NCBI GenBank assembly: GCA_034769895.1
Contig: CM068367.1
Coordinates: 315,145,986-315,209,985 of the forward strand
From: Magicicada septendecula
Lineage: Eukaryota > Arthropoda > Insecta > Hemiptera > Cicadidae
Direction of reading: 5' to 3'
Length of the DNA: 64,000 bases
Below the pieces are notes generated by a model, which had not been told where the DNA came from, searched no databases, and saw only the letters and a list, made by a program, of their open reading frames with translations. The translations under genes were made by a program, and so were the position numbers. Each line of letters begins with the position of its first letter. The stretch's first letter is position 1. Below, piece by piece: positions 1 to 12,115 of the stretch.

Positions 1-2304
1 TGATTTACAAGTGAAGGTAAGGTAAAAGTTGGAAATAAACAGTGCATAGATAACTGATAAATAAGTAGTATTAAGAGTGAATTATAGTATAAGGGATAGA
101 AAAACACTAGAAGTGATAATGACTTTTTATTTAAAAAGATGTTCAATAGAGTTAAGTTAACTATAGCCAGTAGTAAGTAAAAAGGGAGGATTCCAGAATA
201 GAATAAATTGAAGGTGTTACCATGGAGGGAATATAAAAATTGTTTAGAGATTGAGAAGTCAAAAAACTAACAAAGATACCTAATTTATAAAGGACTATTA
301 TTAATTTAATAACAAGTGATGTTGTTTATCACAACACAGATAATATGTGTTATAAACTAAAAAATTAGCAAATAAGGATAAGTTAGGAGTGAGTGATGAT
401 ATCTCTTAATCAAAACAATAACTCTAATAACTTATAAAAAATTGTGTTCATGTTATTGTTAGAAGAGGATATGGCTGAATGCAATGTGCAGTCCATAAAC
501 CTAATGTTATATTTTTAAGATTGAAATAAGGAGAGCAATATTGAATAATAAACAAAACACCTACAGACTCAAAACACAACACAACTAATAAAAAATAACA
601 AAGTAAGCCCAATAGGCTGAAACAAAATGTGATTTGAACGAAATAAGTAAATTATTATAATGGCTACTTAGGCCTAGAAAAAACATAACTGTCAGAACCA
701 AACATACAAAGATTATAACAAATTGAATCAGAATTTAGAAAATCTGAGGTGAAGGAATCACCAAGGATAAATTGTAGATCATTTATAACACAAAATATTG
801 TAATAGGCATTATTATATAAAAAGAAATGTAATTAACAAGCATTAACATAATTGTAAAAACTTAAAATTTGAAAATACCCAAGCTTGTGGGGTATCAAAA
901 TAATCTATGAACGAGAATAAATACTATAGTGACAATATTTAATAACCAGGAAGGAAGATGGAGGAATAACAGTAATCAGAAGATATACGAAGGATTCGAA
1001 GTTTCGATAACAATACATCAACTCAAAATAAGCCTATTCGAAAAATACCGTTACTATGGAAACAGCGGTTGTTGACAGAAAAATACCGTTAGAAATTAGT
1101 AGAGAGAAAAAAAGAAGCGAAGCGTCACCAAGCCATACAGATGCAGAAGTTCGGAAGAAAGTTTTTTCAGTGTAAATCATGAAAATAATAGTATAAAGTT
1201 GCTGAAAACCGATCGTCAAAGAAGCAGATGACCACTACAACCAATATTACAAGACCCAAGACCTGAATAAACGGAAATTGTCCATAAATAGAACGTCCAA
1301 ACACAAGACGAAAGGACGCCACATTTTAATGAAGCCCAAAATCCAAGAAAACTGATTTTATGCTGCCAATTCCTATCTCGAACCAACTACCGAGGCCTAT
1401 ACACGTCGAATTGTTAAGTAATATCTAATTATTTATTTTCCACCAACCCTAATCACTTTAAATAATTTTGAAAGGTAAAATTACCACACTATAAAGATAG
1501 TATTTCTCTTTCATAGAGTATTTAAGCAAATTAAAACATAATGAAACATTGTTAACATAAAATAACCTAAGAATTGAACACGAACTTACAGAACACCTTT
1601 ACAACACTACACAACAGATTGTAACAGCACACTTTATATTTCTTGTACACTTAGATTAAGGTAATTTGTATTTTTATTGTAACCATTGTAGTTCTCTAAC
1701 TCATAGTCAAAAGAATCCACGGATTTTGAAACCAAAACATTGTAATACGCCTAACGTAAACAGACGCTAGGTTAAATGGTTTCTAAATTAATTCGCCGCC
1801 CTGAAAATAAGATCTCATGTAATCAAACGATAATTATTTTGTTGTAATTGTAAATGTTTCCAGTTATCACCATTAAAAAATATTCATTACAGGGAGTAAC
1901 AAGCGTTATCATTTCTTAGGGAGTGCTATATAATAATTACTTGTATTGAAGAGTAAATCGTAGCAGTAAGCTAGTTGCCCGTTATTCGTCAGAAGCGACG
2001 ATTGAGACGGCTGTGCGAGCGGGAACGATTTGAATAAACCAACCCGCTACGCTGATAACTTGTTCAAACACAGTTTTTAGTTGTTTTTGTAAAACGACTT
2101 GGCGCCACCCGGGATTATCACACCCCCTAAGAATAACAGGTAAGGTTACTGCCGTAATATACAGGTGATCAGAACTACGCTACGAACATCGCGAGCCACC
2201 AAAATTACTGTAACGACCCGGTGCGAGGCGAACGCACTAATCATCCAAAACACATTATTTTATGTACACATTTTGCAGGTACGCAACAACCGTCATTACT
2301 CGTT

Positions 2305-2335
<31 letters not shown>
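1..2335. other. AT-rich non-coding region, possible minus-strand LTR
   Basis: I see no supportable gene. Most of the stretch is AT-rich with many stops in all frames. Read on the minus strand, a purine run (TTCTTAGGGGG, about 2125-2135) is followed at once by TGTGATAATCCC, which is how a polypurine tract abuts a 3' LTR. The GC-richer block 1975-2300 could therefore be the end of an older LTR element running leftwards, into which element A inserted. This is inference; no second LTR is visible. An (AT)n run at 2308-2335 is the target of element A. Confidence 0.3.
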
Positions 2336-2338
<3 letters not shown>

Positions 2339-4822
2339 AACGTAACGAAAATACGGTCCCCGACATTACATAAATCAACCTATAAGATTTAAAATAGAGA
2401 AAAAAATTATTAATTATCCACACTTGTAAAAGGTCAGAAACCCAACCCATGATTGATCAAATAAAATAAGAATACAAGGTAGAAAGATAAGAAAGTAATA
2501 ATGTTAATAATAATAAACCTCAAGGTTCAGTGAGAGGTAAACAACGGACATTGACAAATAATGAAAAAAAACTAACTTTGACTGTGTCATAATAATTGAT
2601 GTTTTAAAGTAGATGAGAATGAGTAAATGTTGTATGACTTAAGTTACTCAAATGTACCTATTATTAATTGTATCATGTTATATTGTTATCATGATAGTGA
2701 TGTTATATTTTAGTGTTAGCAAGTGAAGTTATGCTGTTAATAGAATACCAGGTAATTAAATATTATGTGTTATCCATAGGTCACAATAAAGCTTTTGTTA
2801 GACTTTATAGAGTTAATTATTTGTATACATGTACTTCGATAGTAGGATGATTATAATTGTAAACTTGGCCAAAAAGGCTATAATTGTAAACGAGATACAA
2901 AAGAGTTTAGTATAACCATGTCATAAATAGATAAAAGATTGTATAATATTGCAGATAGTAACAAGTTAAATTCAGAAGTAGATCAAGGTATAATGATTGG
3001 CCTAACAACCAGTAACGTTATATAGTAAGTCAGATCAGAAAGGTTAGGTAAAGAAATTTGTAACAAATACTAAGTAAAATCTAATGAGTTAGGAGAAGTT
3101 AATAATAATTGATAATAACAAATAAATAAACTCAAATTAAATAAATTCTTATAATGCCATAGTGCAATGATACCGATAGATAATGGTTTGTAACAGAAAA
3201 ATAATATTTGTTAAAATAAGTATACTAAGAGAAAACGACAGCAAAATATATAAAAATTAGTAACAAGCAATAGATAAAATTATAATAGGATATAATGGAA
3301 ATTTAGAAAGGGATTATTTTGATGAGTGGAAGAACATTGTATGAAATGATTATAATATAACATAATATCTAATAAGAATAAAAAAGATGGTTGCCAGGGA
3401 CGACAAAAGAGATAGAATTTGTTGATTTGATTATTGTAAAAATTTACATGAACGAAGACGGTTTAGTTAAGACGCTTAGGAAAGATTTGATTTAATTTAA
3501 ATGCAAAGTCCATAGAAATTTAAACAAAATGAATAATAAATCACAATAGTATGGTCCACTATCATTTAACCGTATTACATAATTGGACAGTCTAAAAACT
3601 ATACACGAAAGTAACGAAAAATAAAGGAAGAACTCTGATTGCAAAATTCCAGATAATGAACAAATGTTAACTTAATCAATTAACAAAACCAGAGAAATAA
3701 CTACCTGCATAAAGTGACATAATCCCATAACGCAAAAGAAACGAAAATAAAACACCAAATTATATCGGAACTTCAGTTTCCATAATTCAATAGAAAAACG
3801 TAATTGGACTCGAAATTCGTCGCAGTACGTAACCACAAAACTCGGATATTGGTGAACAAAAGGAGCGGTATTTCTGCATCCTCCCAGGACCAAGAATTCA
3901 ACTTTATTTCAACTTGGAGCGAAGACTGACGAGAGCAAATTCACCTGCATTCTGTTATTGACCAAACAACACGAAGAGGTTATCTGTACACTGCCTTATC
4001 GAGTCACGAGGCCGAGCGGACGGTAACTACAATTATTTTAAATATTATTTAATAAAAACTTAATTCTGTATTGTAATACCTTGTATTCCTATTTATGCAT
4101 TTTCTGATCTTACCCACAGTTGAAAGAACCTTCATGCCCTGTATTTAAAGAAATATAAAATCATAACTAAAAATAATATAAAACCTTGAATCCGATCGAT
4201 AATCGATTACTTCTAACATATAGACTTTTGTATCTACGTAAAAGAAACAACTTTGTTGGACAAGAAATATTAATTATTAATAAAGAATCCTTTCAGAATT
4301 CAGATATCTTCTCATTTATATAAGATTTAGTATAGTGTAAACAAGATATAAGATAAGTAGAGAGTGTAACTGAGAATTATCGTACGCGGTGGGCTAACCT
4401 ACAAATTTCCGTCGTCTGGGAACCACAGCGCTATACGCGGACTACTTGGGTACTAAAGAGAAAGAATACAATAAAAATTCATTCTCTTCTCTTCAACGCA
4501 GAATAGGCTTGAGCGAAAAATTCGAATTACACACTATACACATAGTTTTCACCCACTATAACACAATTATATTAAATAGAGAGGAACTGGGATATACTTA
4601 AACATTATTATACCACATATTAAAATAAGATACATTATAAATTGGCATTCACAGGAGAGAGGTTTAACGAGACGGACGTACCCGTTATATAATAAATTGG
4701 CTTCCATCGCGGGGCCTGAACGAGACGGACGCCACAGGGGATATATAATAAATTGGCGAACCCAACAGTGGAGCTTTAGAAGATAGTGATACGGAGAAAA
4801 GACGCTATACGCATTAGTTATA
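2336..4822 (+). repeat. 5' LTR of element A
   Basis: Long LTR of about 2.49 kb starting TGTAACG at 2336. Its first 450 bases align almost base for base with 7591-8040, and 4535-4730 aligns with 8107-8300. The end is placed at 4822, just before the AATTGGCG primer-site motif. The last 190 bases contain three primer-site-like copies (4636, 4690, 4749). No gene lies inside; the open frames here have no recognisable protein. Confidence 0.8.
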
Positions 4823-4825
4823 AAT

Positions 4826-4848
4826 TGGCGCTCAACTAGTGTAAGGCT
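4826..4848 (+). promoter_or_regulatory. Primer binding site of element A (degenerate lysine-tRNA type)
   Basis: TGGCGCTCAACTAGTG begins immediately after the 5' LTR. It resembles a degenerate match to TGGCGCCCAACGTGGGGC, the complement of an insect tRNA-Lys 3' end. The same motif occurs at the equivalent position in element B (31389). The tRNA assignment is from memory of the tRNA sequence and from the match pattern. Confidence 0.6.
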
Positions 4849-4916
4849 TAAGTTAAGTAAAACCTTGATTTTATAAATATTACTTAACACAAGCAGGCAA
4901 CTGTTGGAGACTAAAA

Positions 4917-6213
4917 ATGCCTAATACCAGAGGTAAATCGAAGAAGAGGCCACAAGAAACGGAGAAGGAAGAAGGTGGACAGGAACGAGAAATAGAAGTA
5001 GTCACAGATAGTGAAATGGAACAACAGACAGGCGATAAAGAAGAAACTGAAGTAATTATGGACACGGAAAGGGAAACACTTGAAGAAGATGCCCAAGGGG
5101 ACTAAATAGATAAAGCGGGAGCCAGAGAAGAACCAAGTTGGCAGGATATGATGAAATTTATGGCAGAACAATTTAGGAAACAGGAGGAAAACTCAAAACA
5201 AAATAGACAAAAATTTTAGAAAACAGGAGGAAAACTCAAAGAGACAGGAGGAAAAATTCGACAAGATAGAAGAAAATTTTAGGAAACAGGAGGAGACTTC
5301 AAAGAAACTTAATGAAAGGTTTGACAGGAATGAGGAGGGTTTAAGACAAATGAAGGAAGAGATCCGACAAATAAATGAAGAGAATTTAAGGCGAATGGAT
5401 GAAAGAATTGAGAAAATAAACGAAGCAAGTTTAAAGCGGATTGAGGGTAAGATGGAGAAGTTCAATAAGGAGATAAGGGAAACTTTCGAGGGGAAGTTTG
5501 AAAATGCTAACACACTTAGCCAAAGAGTAGATAAATACAAGGAGGAGACAAATAAAAAAATGGATATGTGTTTAAAGAATATGAATGAAACACTAAACAG
5601 CACTTCCGAAGGTACTAAAGAAGACCAAAGTGCATTGTTATCTGAAGATAAACCTAACAGAGAGAAAGAAAAGATAATGCCCATAGAAATTAAAATGAAG
5701 GGAGTAAAGAAACAAATAATTAAGAAAACGAAAGAACGAGGAATAATACGTCTTAACAAACGGAAAAATACACGGGAAGAAGTAGATATGATTAAGAATG
5801 GGCTGGTTAATGTACTTAATCTCCCAATCGTTCAGTACAGAGAATTGACTGTTTTGAAAAGTTATAGAAAAAACTTAACTAAATCTATATTAAAATTAAA
5901 TATACCAGTAAATAAAGGGTCAATGACATCACCAGTAAATGATATATCATCAACATATTTATGTAATAGATTACACCTAAATATGATAGAAATAGGTGTA
6001 TTAGAAAAATTACAAGACATGGTAGTAGAAGAATATGTGACAAAGAAAGAAAGAGTTTGGAAAACAATGGTAACCATTGAATCTAATGAAAATTCAATAT
6101 CAGCAGAGTTACAATACCAGATGATAGAGAGTTATTCAATAAGGGAAAAAGTTATTATGGACCCTGCAGTAATCCGAACGACGAGTGCAGATGAGTTAAT
6201 GGACCATGGTTAA
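4917..6213 (+). pseudogene. Gag remnant of element A, joined to an unrecognised C-terminal segment
   Basis: The ATG at 4917 opens a 62-codon frame ending TAG at 5103-5105. Similar charged sequence continues beyond in shifted frames, with the longest open stretch at 5350-6213. The N-terminal part matches the start of element B Gag (a SEMEQQT motif is shared). A glutamate/lysine-rich, heptad-like region follows and is probably coiled coil. From about residue 140 of the 5350 frame the sequence no longer resembles B Gag: there is no capsid-like or Asn/Arg-rich nucleocapsid region, and I do not recognise what replaced them. Frame changes between 5105 and 5350 show the ORF is broken as one protein, though the 287-codon frame itself is open. 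Confidence 0.6.
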
Positions 6214-7590
6214 AACAAGAATTGATCAACCAGAAAAAAAGGGACTGATTTTCCGAAAACCGACCAGGCAACCATTTGGAAAGAAGGAACTAAATAAATA
6301 ATATTAAATAAGAAATAAAAAATAATATGTTAATAGAAACACTAAGATGAAGTTTAAGAATAAAAAACCACAAAATTCAAAAGAAGTAAAGACATCTTAC
6401 TATAAGCATTAAGAAGAAATTATTTTGAAGATATTAAAAATAAAAACCCCAAAATTCTAAAAGAAGTAAGAACGTCTTACTATGTGTTTACAAAGAAATT
6501 ATTTTGAAGAGATTAAGAATAAAACCCCAATGTTAAAAAACTATATAAAGAAAAACTTATACAAAATAATTAAAAACAATGTGATTTAAGATACATGCCA
6601 AAATGCCAAGAGAATTGAAGAAGAGATTATATAATTGTTTATCACCAGTATGATGTTAAATGGAATAAGAAAAAAATATATATATCAACATAATTAGTGG
6701 TATTGTGATCAGACAAGATGGTAAAAGAAGAAGAACATTGGATAATTTAATGACTATAATTAAGATGAAACTAAGTAATGATGATAATTAAATACAATTT
6801 AGAATTTCTTGGAAATGAAAATAATAAATGAAGAGAAAGTACGTAGAATTTCTGTCACAAGAAAGAAGATCAAAGGTAGTTACAAGTAATGACTGTCAAA
6901 AATGTTATCTGAAAATAGCTAATGAAAATAAGATGGAATCAAGAAGAAAGGAAATATATGTATAATTAAATGTAAAACGCGACAGCGTAACGACTCCCCA
7001 AGATGTTTATTATTAGTCAAATAAAGAGACTACTACGATATTATTGTATTTTTTATAACTGACTGTAGATGAATTCCAGCAGTATTATATTGAAGTGTAG
7101 TGTGGCCAGCAGAGTATGAAGCCAAACAGTGCCTCTCTGAACTGTACCAGCTCACATGTTAGGGAATGTTAGGGAAATTGAATATTTAAGGGATAATAAA
7201 ACTGCTGCGAAGATTGACACCAGATTCCAAAAGTATGAAGGAAGAAAACAGAAGGAAGATAGCTGACAGAAGGTCAATGGAGAAACGCATTTGTAGAAGT
7301 AACTAGAAATAGGAGAAAATTAAAACTAAGTTTTACTGATTATTGTGACCAATCATTGACAAGTAATGTTTAAAAGAAACAAGCCAAGCGTATTAATATA
7401 ATTAACGAATTGTCATCAAATAGAGAAAGGTGAATACGAGTCCAAAATGTTACATTAAGAATTCCATCAATTACCATTAAAACTTTACGATGAATATAAA
7501 GAGGATATTCCAAGGCATGAAAAAGATATAAGTTTATTTTAACCCAAATTATATTCAGGTAAACTAAACTTCTTTAGGAGAGGAAGCATA
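6214..7590 (+). other. Non-coding interior of element A with short tandem repeats
   Basis: No coding potential is seen. At about 6340-6540 a unit of roughly 80 bp containing AATTATTTTGAAGA and AGAAGTAA repeats two to three times. Element B carries a comparable 76-bp array after pol, so this is the same region of the element. A purine-rich tract at 7574-7585 precedes the 3' LTR. Confidence 0.6.
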
Positions 7591-8325
7591 TGTAACGTAA
7601 CGAAAATGTGGTCCCCGACGTTACATAAATCAACCTATAAGATTTAAAATAGAGAAAAAAAGTATTAATTATCCACACTTGTAAAAGGTCAGAAACCCAA
7701 CCCATGATTGATCAAATAAAATAAGAATACAAGGTAAAAAGATAAGAAAATAATAATGTTAATAATAATAAACCTCAAGGTTCAGTGAGAGGTAAACAAC
7801 GGACATTGACAAATAATGAAAAAAAAACTAACTTTGACTGTGTCATAATAATTGATGTTTTAAAGTAGATGAGAATGAGTAAATGTTGTATGACTTAAGT
7901 TACTCAAATGTACCTGTTATTAATTGTATCATGTTATATTGTTATCATGATAGTGATGTTATATTTTAGTGTTAGCAAGTGAAGTTATTCTGTTAATAGA
8001 ATACCAAGTAATTAAATATTATGTATTATCAATTTACCATTATAGAGTTGTTAAACTCAGTAATTGATTACTAATTAATTTCATTTTATGTGTTATCCAT
8101 AGGTCACACTATACACATAGTTTTCACCCACTATAACACAATTATATTGAATAGAGAGGAACTGGGATATACTTAAACAATAATACCACATATTAAAATA
8201 AGATACATTATAAAATTATAAATTGGCATTCACAACAGAGAGAATTAACGAGGAGACACCCGTTAAGTGATAAATTGACGCTTCCATCGTGGGGCGAAAT
8301 AAATGAAGAGGAAGGGAAAGTTATA
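7591..8325 (+). repeat. 3' LTR of element A, internally deleted
   Basis: Starts TGTAACGTAACG like the 5' LTR and ends AGTTATA at 8325, followed by ATAT. Relative to the 5' LTR it lacks about 1.75 kb (5' LTR positions roughly 2787-4535). The junction at about 8107 shares CACA with both breakpoints. It carries about 60 extra bases near 8028-8087 and one fewer primer-site-like unit at its end. LTRs are normally identical at integration, so the deletion is probably later. Confidence 0.8.
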
Positions 8326-8326
8326 A

Positions 8327-8373
<47 letters not shown>

Positions 8374-9594
8374 CAACAGAACACAGGATGATAAGATATG
8401 CTGTTTATATCAGAATACATGAATGACGAGCAGATTCTTGTTTAAATTTGTTTTGTGTAATATTTTGTTTTTTAGTCATAAGTTTTGTATTTAAAAAATG
8501 ATAAGCATATATGTTACACCAAACTCTTCATAAAAAATTGTACTATATTGTCATGTATTTTTTGTATGAAATGGTGCGGGTGTGATAATCTGCGATCGAT
8601 ATAGCGGCGGTGGTAGTTAACCGATTTACATGAAAATTTGACAAGGAATTATTTAAATAAATAGCTTCGATTTTTGTATACTCTGAGGATTGTAATTATT
8701 TTAGAAATATGATTTTTTAAGTAAAGCAAAACTCAAGTGTAACTTATCAATAATAGGGTAATAACAATTGTAGATAATTTCCATGCAGGACTATGCAAAA
8801 TTATACAAAGTTTTTCATGAATTTTGTGTATCTGGTTGTTCCATCAATCATGTGACTTGGGCTTGGCCTATCAAATTACACCAAATTCAGTGAGATTCAT
8901 ACGTTGCAGAGCTAGGTTGAACACAGTCTATCTGTCGACGTTGCTAGGGGAAGTTGTGCCCGAGTAATAGAGTTGTTTTCTTACAAATAGAGGAATATTT
9001 TATATAAAGTAAACTATAACCCTTGTAATTCTTAACGAAGTTTTGCGGTAAGAACCAAGAGGATAAATAATTAAGTAAAATTTAAAATAAAATTCAGTGC
9101 TGTGTCGTGTAAGTTAAGATATCCGCATAGGGAACTTAAAGACACTACAAGATATCGTGGAAGCAGTTAAACATAACTACGAGGCTCTGAAGAAATATCG
9201 CCGCTGGAGCTTCTTGCTGTACAAGGACGACGAGACGCCAGGACACCAGGAAGGAGTGAAGCTGTAGAAGAGGACGACGAGACGGGACCGACGAGACGAG
9301 AGGAGGACGTTGCAGCAAACAAGTAAAATCGATTTATATTAATCGAACAATACAAACAATTTAATATACTATCAATACATGACAATTTAAAAAACATTAT
9401 ACATCTTTATAAACAATATTTGTATGTAATAAATAATATTTTATCTCCTCCATAATAGACTTTTATCGATTTCTACACACTCACAATATCCTTATTAGAA
9501 TAATACAGTTTGATCTGTTGCAATATATATATATATATATTTTTTTTTTTCAATCACTTTCTGCTACAGTCCGTTTCTTGATGTCTATAATATA
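8326..9594. other. Non-coding stretch with (TA)n repeat
   Basis: A TA dinucleotide run lies at about 8334-8370 and is the right half of the microsatellite split by element A. The rest is AT-rich to 8900, then a GC-richer block (8880-9320) of unknown nature. No ORF here resembles a known protein. A short AT run plus poly-T sits at 9523-9550. Confidence 0.5.
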
Positions 9595-10891
9595 GGGTGT
9601 CCCATAAAGTACGCAAGATTTAATAATATTGTAAAAACTTTTATTTATTGAAAAATATCAGATGTTTTAATGTTAATACAAAGTACACTTACTGCGGTTA
9701 AATGTAGAACACAATATCAGACAAATGTCCCCCGCGACTCTGCTGGCACACTGTTGTCCGTCGGTCGAAATTTTCGATGACCTTCTTGCACAATTCCGGC
9801 TCAATCTCACCAATAACTCGTTGAATCTGTTCCTTGAGTTGAAAAATTGTTCGTGGATTGCGGACATAAGCACGTGATTTCACATATCCCCAAAGGAAGG
9901 AGTCGCTTGGTCTTAAATCACAAGACCTCGGTGGCCAGTTCTGATCGCCGTTGCGTGAAATAAGACGTGCAGGAAACTTTTCAGATAACAAAGCAATTGT
10001 TTCGCGGGCAGTATGACTGGTTGCGCCGTCCTGCTGAAACCACATGTCTTCGAATTCCATACCTTCCAGTTGAGGCCACAAAAACTCCATTATCATGTTC
10101 CGGTAACGTTCGCCAGTCACTGTTACTGCATCTCCAGCCTCATTCTCAAAGAAATACGGCCCAATCACGCCACCAGCCCAAAACCCGCACCAAACAGTTG
10201 CTCTTTGTGTATGCAAGGGCTTCTCGTGAATGATGCGAGGGTTCTCTGTACCCCAAAGCCGACTATTTTGTTTATTTACGTACCCATTGAGGTGGAAGTG
10301 TGCCTCATCGCTAAAGATGATTTTGTGGGAAAAATCACCGTCCGTTTCACGTTTACCCAATATCCAACTGACGAATTCTCGGCGCTTCAAATGGTCACAC
10401 GGTTTAAATTCTTGTGTTAGTTGGATTTTGTAGGCATTCAGATGAAGATCATTTTTTAGAATTCGCTGCATTGTGCTTCTTGGAATGGCCAGTTGTTGTG
10501 ATCGACGGCGAATTGATTTCCCTGGACTCACATCGACATAATCTCTCACTACCGCGACGTTTTCAATATAACGGGTAGTGCGAGGACATCCAGACGATTT
10601 ATTGTCTAATAACGAAGCTGTTTCTTCGAATTTCTTAATCAATCTCTGCACAGTTGACAGATTAGGTGCTTTTCGTGGTCCAAAAATTCCACGCAGTTTA
10701 CGAACGGTTTCCGCATAACATTCAGTGTTCTTATAATGTGTTTTCACAATAACAACACGCTGTTCTTTCGTGTAACGCTCCATGACAAATGGCGAGTAAA
10801 CGGCAACAACAATACAACAGTTGCAGTGCTACCAACCTAACAAGACGACAGTGGCGCTTAATTCTAATATTGCGTACATTATGGGACACTC
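9595..10891 (-). mobile_element. mariner-family DD41D (rosa-like) transposon, apparently intact
   Basis: Terminal inverted repeats start GGGTGTCCCATAAAGTACGC on the left (9595), and the right end read inwards is GAGTGTCCCATAATGTACGC (ending 10891). TA precedes the left end, but TT follows the right end, so the TA target duplication is imperfect. The single gene inside has no internal stop. Length (about 1.3 kb) and layout are those of Tc1/mariner elements. Confidence 0.88.
9698..10783 (-). CDS. mariner-family DD41D transposase
   Basis: A complete 361-residue transposase, which should bind the terminal repeats and cut and paste the element through an RNase H-fold DDD catalytic site. The N-terminal 110 residues have two helix-turn-helix-like segments (around TVQRLIKKFEE and PRSTMQRILK). 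Catalytic aspartates are visible as D159 in IIFSDEAHF, D252 in FQQDGATSH and D294 in RPSDSFLWG. The 41 residues between the last two place it in the DD41D group (rosa-like) rather than classical DD34D. The ATG sits about 110 bp inside the right inverted repeat. There are no frameshifts, so the copy is young or was recently active. Confidence 0.9.
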   Translation of the reverse strand: MERYTKEQRVVIVKTHYKNTECYAETVRKLRGIFGPRKAPNLSTVQRLIKKFEETASLLDNKSSGCPRTTRYIENVAVVRDYVDVSPGKSIRRRSQQLAIPRSTMQRILKNDLHLNAYKIQLTQEFKPCDHLKRREFVSWILGKRETDGDFSHKIIFSDEAHFHLNGYVNKQNSRLWGTENPRIIHEKPLHTQRATVWCGFWAGGVIGPYFFENEAGDAVTVTGERYRNMIMEFLWPQLEGMEFEDMWFQQDGATSHTARETIALLSEKFPARLISRNGDQNWPPRSCDLRPSDSFLWGYVKSRAYVRNPRTIFQLKEQIQRVIGEIEPELCKKVIENFDRRTTVCQQSRGGHLSDIVFYI

Positions 10892-11703
10892 TTTACATTT
10901 AATATTTATAATTAAATTTACCTCAAGATGTTATTTTTCTATTTGGAACATGTTTTGAGAGTTCCTGTTCTCTCATCTTCAGCTTTCGTGATCTTGTTTC
11001 TGGTGAAGTATTTGTGTGTTGGCTGGTGGTTGCTATTAAGGTTGTTTATTGGTCTTTGGTATTTTAAAGTTGTATTATTGTGTGTGATTTTGGTATATGT
11101 TTTCGTATTTTGTGTATTTTCGATGTTGAGTGCTTTGAATATTGTGTCATGTGTGTCATGTTTTGTATTGTGTCACAAAACAAACTAATACCAGAACAAA
11201 TACAAATCAATACTTTGAGAAACATATGGTCAGACTGTTAGGCCGTATTCAAAATCATTGAAAAATATGTTGTTATCATTGGACAGTTCATAATAATAAC
11301 AGTCAATAAACTGTATAAAAACTTAACAAATTCACAACAAAATTGACCAGCATGTTTTTGGCCATGCCCACTGTGGCCTTACTCAGTGGCACAGGAAAAA
11401 GGTAACATGTCTTGCAAGAGACTGGAATTGTGAACAAGTCTCCTAAGAAATACACTTATATTTATAACTTGTGAAAGCAGGAACATCATGTTGACCAGTC
11501 ACATCACGATGCTTTGATAGGCTCCCATCCATCTCTCAGAAGTCACAGTATGAACCGAACCCACAGACACAAATTATATACGATCCGCCATATCCAGTAT
11601 TGCCATCACTGTCATATGTTTCTCATTGAGTTTCAGGTAAAAGCCTGCATTCTTTACTGAATCACACTTTTCCAGAATTCTTGAGTTTGAAACATTTAAT
11701 TTG
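10892..11703. other. Non-coding; possible decayed Penelope-like tail with degenerate hammerhead
   Basis: No gene is supported. On the minus strand, CTGAAGA at 10982-10976 is followed by a GAGAG/CTCTC stem and then AAAAC where GAAAC is expected, then the palindrome ACATGT. That is a hammerhead layout with the catalytic G12 changed. A hydrophobic open frame over the same bases is probably chance. 11200-11703 shows nothing recognisable. Confidence 0.35.
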
Positions 11704-11763
11704 CAAAGGTTTTGTAAAATATATTAAAAAAACACTTGGTAAGTTTCACAAATTTTTTTAATT

Positions 11764-11806
11764 AACTCTGACAGCTGTTTCGACTAGCTAAGCCATTGTC
11801 AAAGAG
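11764..11806 (-). ncRNA. Degenerate hammerhead motif, left arm of PLE
   Basis: The minus-strand sequence is the mirror of 16633-16673: CTCT, then TTGACAA in place of CTGANGA, a weak stem II, GAAA, palindrome ACAGCTGT, then C and AGAG pairing with CTCT. Two core positions are wrong, so cleavage is unlikely. Confidence 0.45.
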
Positions 11807-12115
11807 GCGAGTGAATGAAATTACTGAACACAGGATGATAGTGGAGTGTAGGTGGTGAACATCTGTTTAGGGTGTATCTGGAACATCTGTGTTGTGATGG
11901 CGAGGGGGGTGTACAAGAGACAAAGGAAAGTCAGGTGTCTTTAAAAACTAAATACAATCATGAGTGCAAAATATAAAATTAACTGAACTAAATATAAACT
12001 GAATGCAAAATTTAAAATAATGATGAACATTCAAAATAATACAAAATAAACTAAACTAAATAACAGATTGGAAAATTTAAAATAATGATGAACATTCAAA
12101 ATAATATAAACTAAA

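Larger units (their letters stand above)
2336..8325 (+). mobile_element. LTR element A, non-autonomous relative of element B
   Basis: A complete LTR retrotransposon with LTRs at 2336-4822 and 7591-8325, both starting TGTAACGTAACG, and a 4-bp ATAT target duplication (2332-2335, 8326-8329) within an (AT)n tract. A lysine-type primer-binding-site-like motif starts at 4826, and a purine tract (TTAGGAGAGGAAG) precedes the 3' LTR. The interior carries only gag-like remnants (4917-6213); no protease, reverse transcriptase or integrase is present, and 6214-7590 is non-coding. LTR start, primer site and gag N-terminus resemble element B at 28884, so A probably depends on B-type enzymes. Confidence 0.85.

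Noticed and set aside
10928..11188. 86-codon hydrophobic open frame that looks like a membrane protein
   Set aside because: GT/TTT-rich composition, no family resemblance, and the region overlaps a probable PLE tail.
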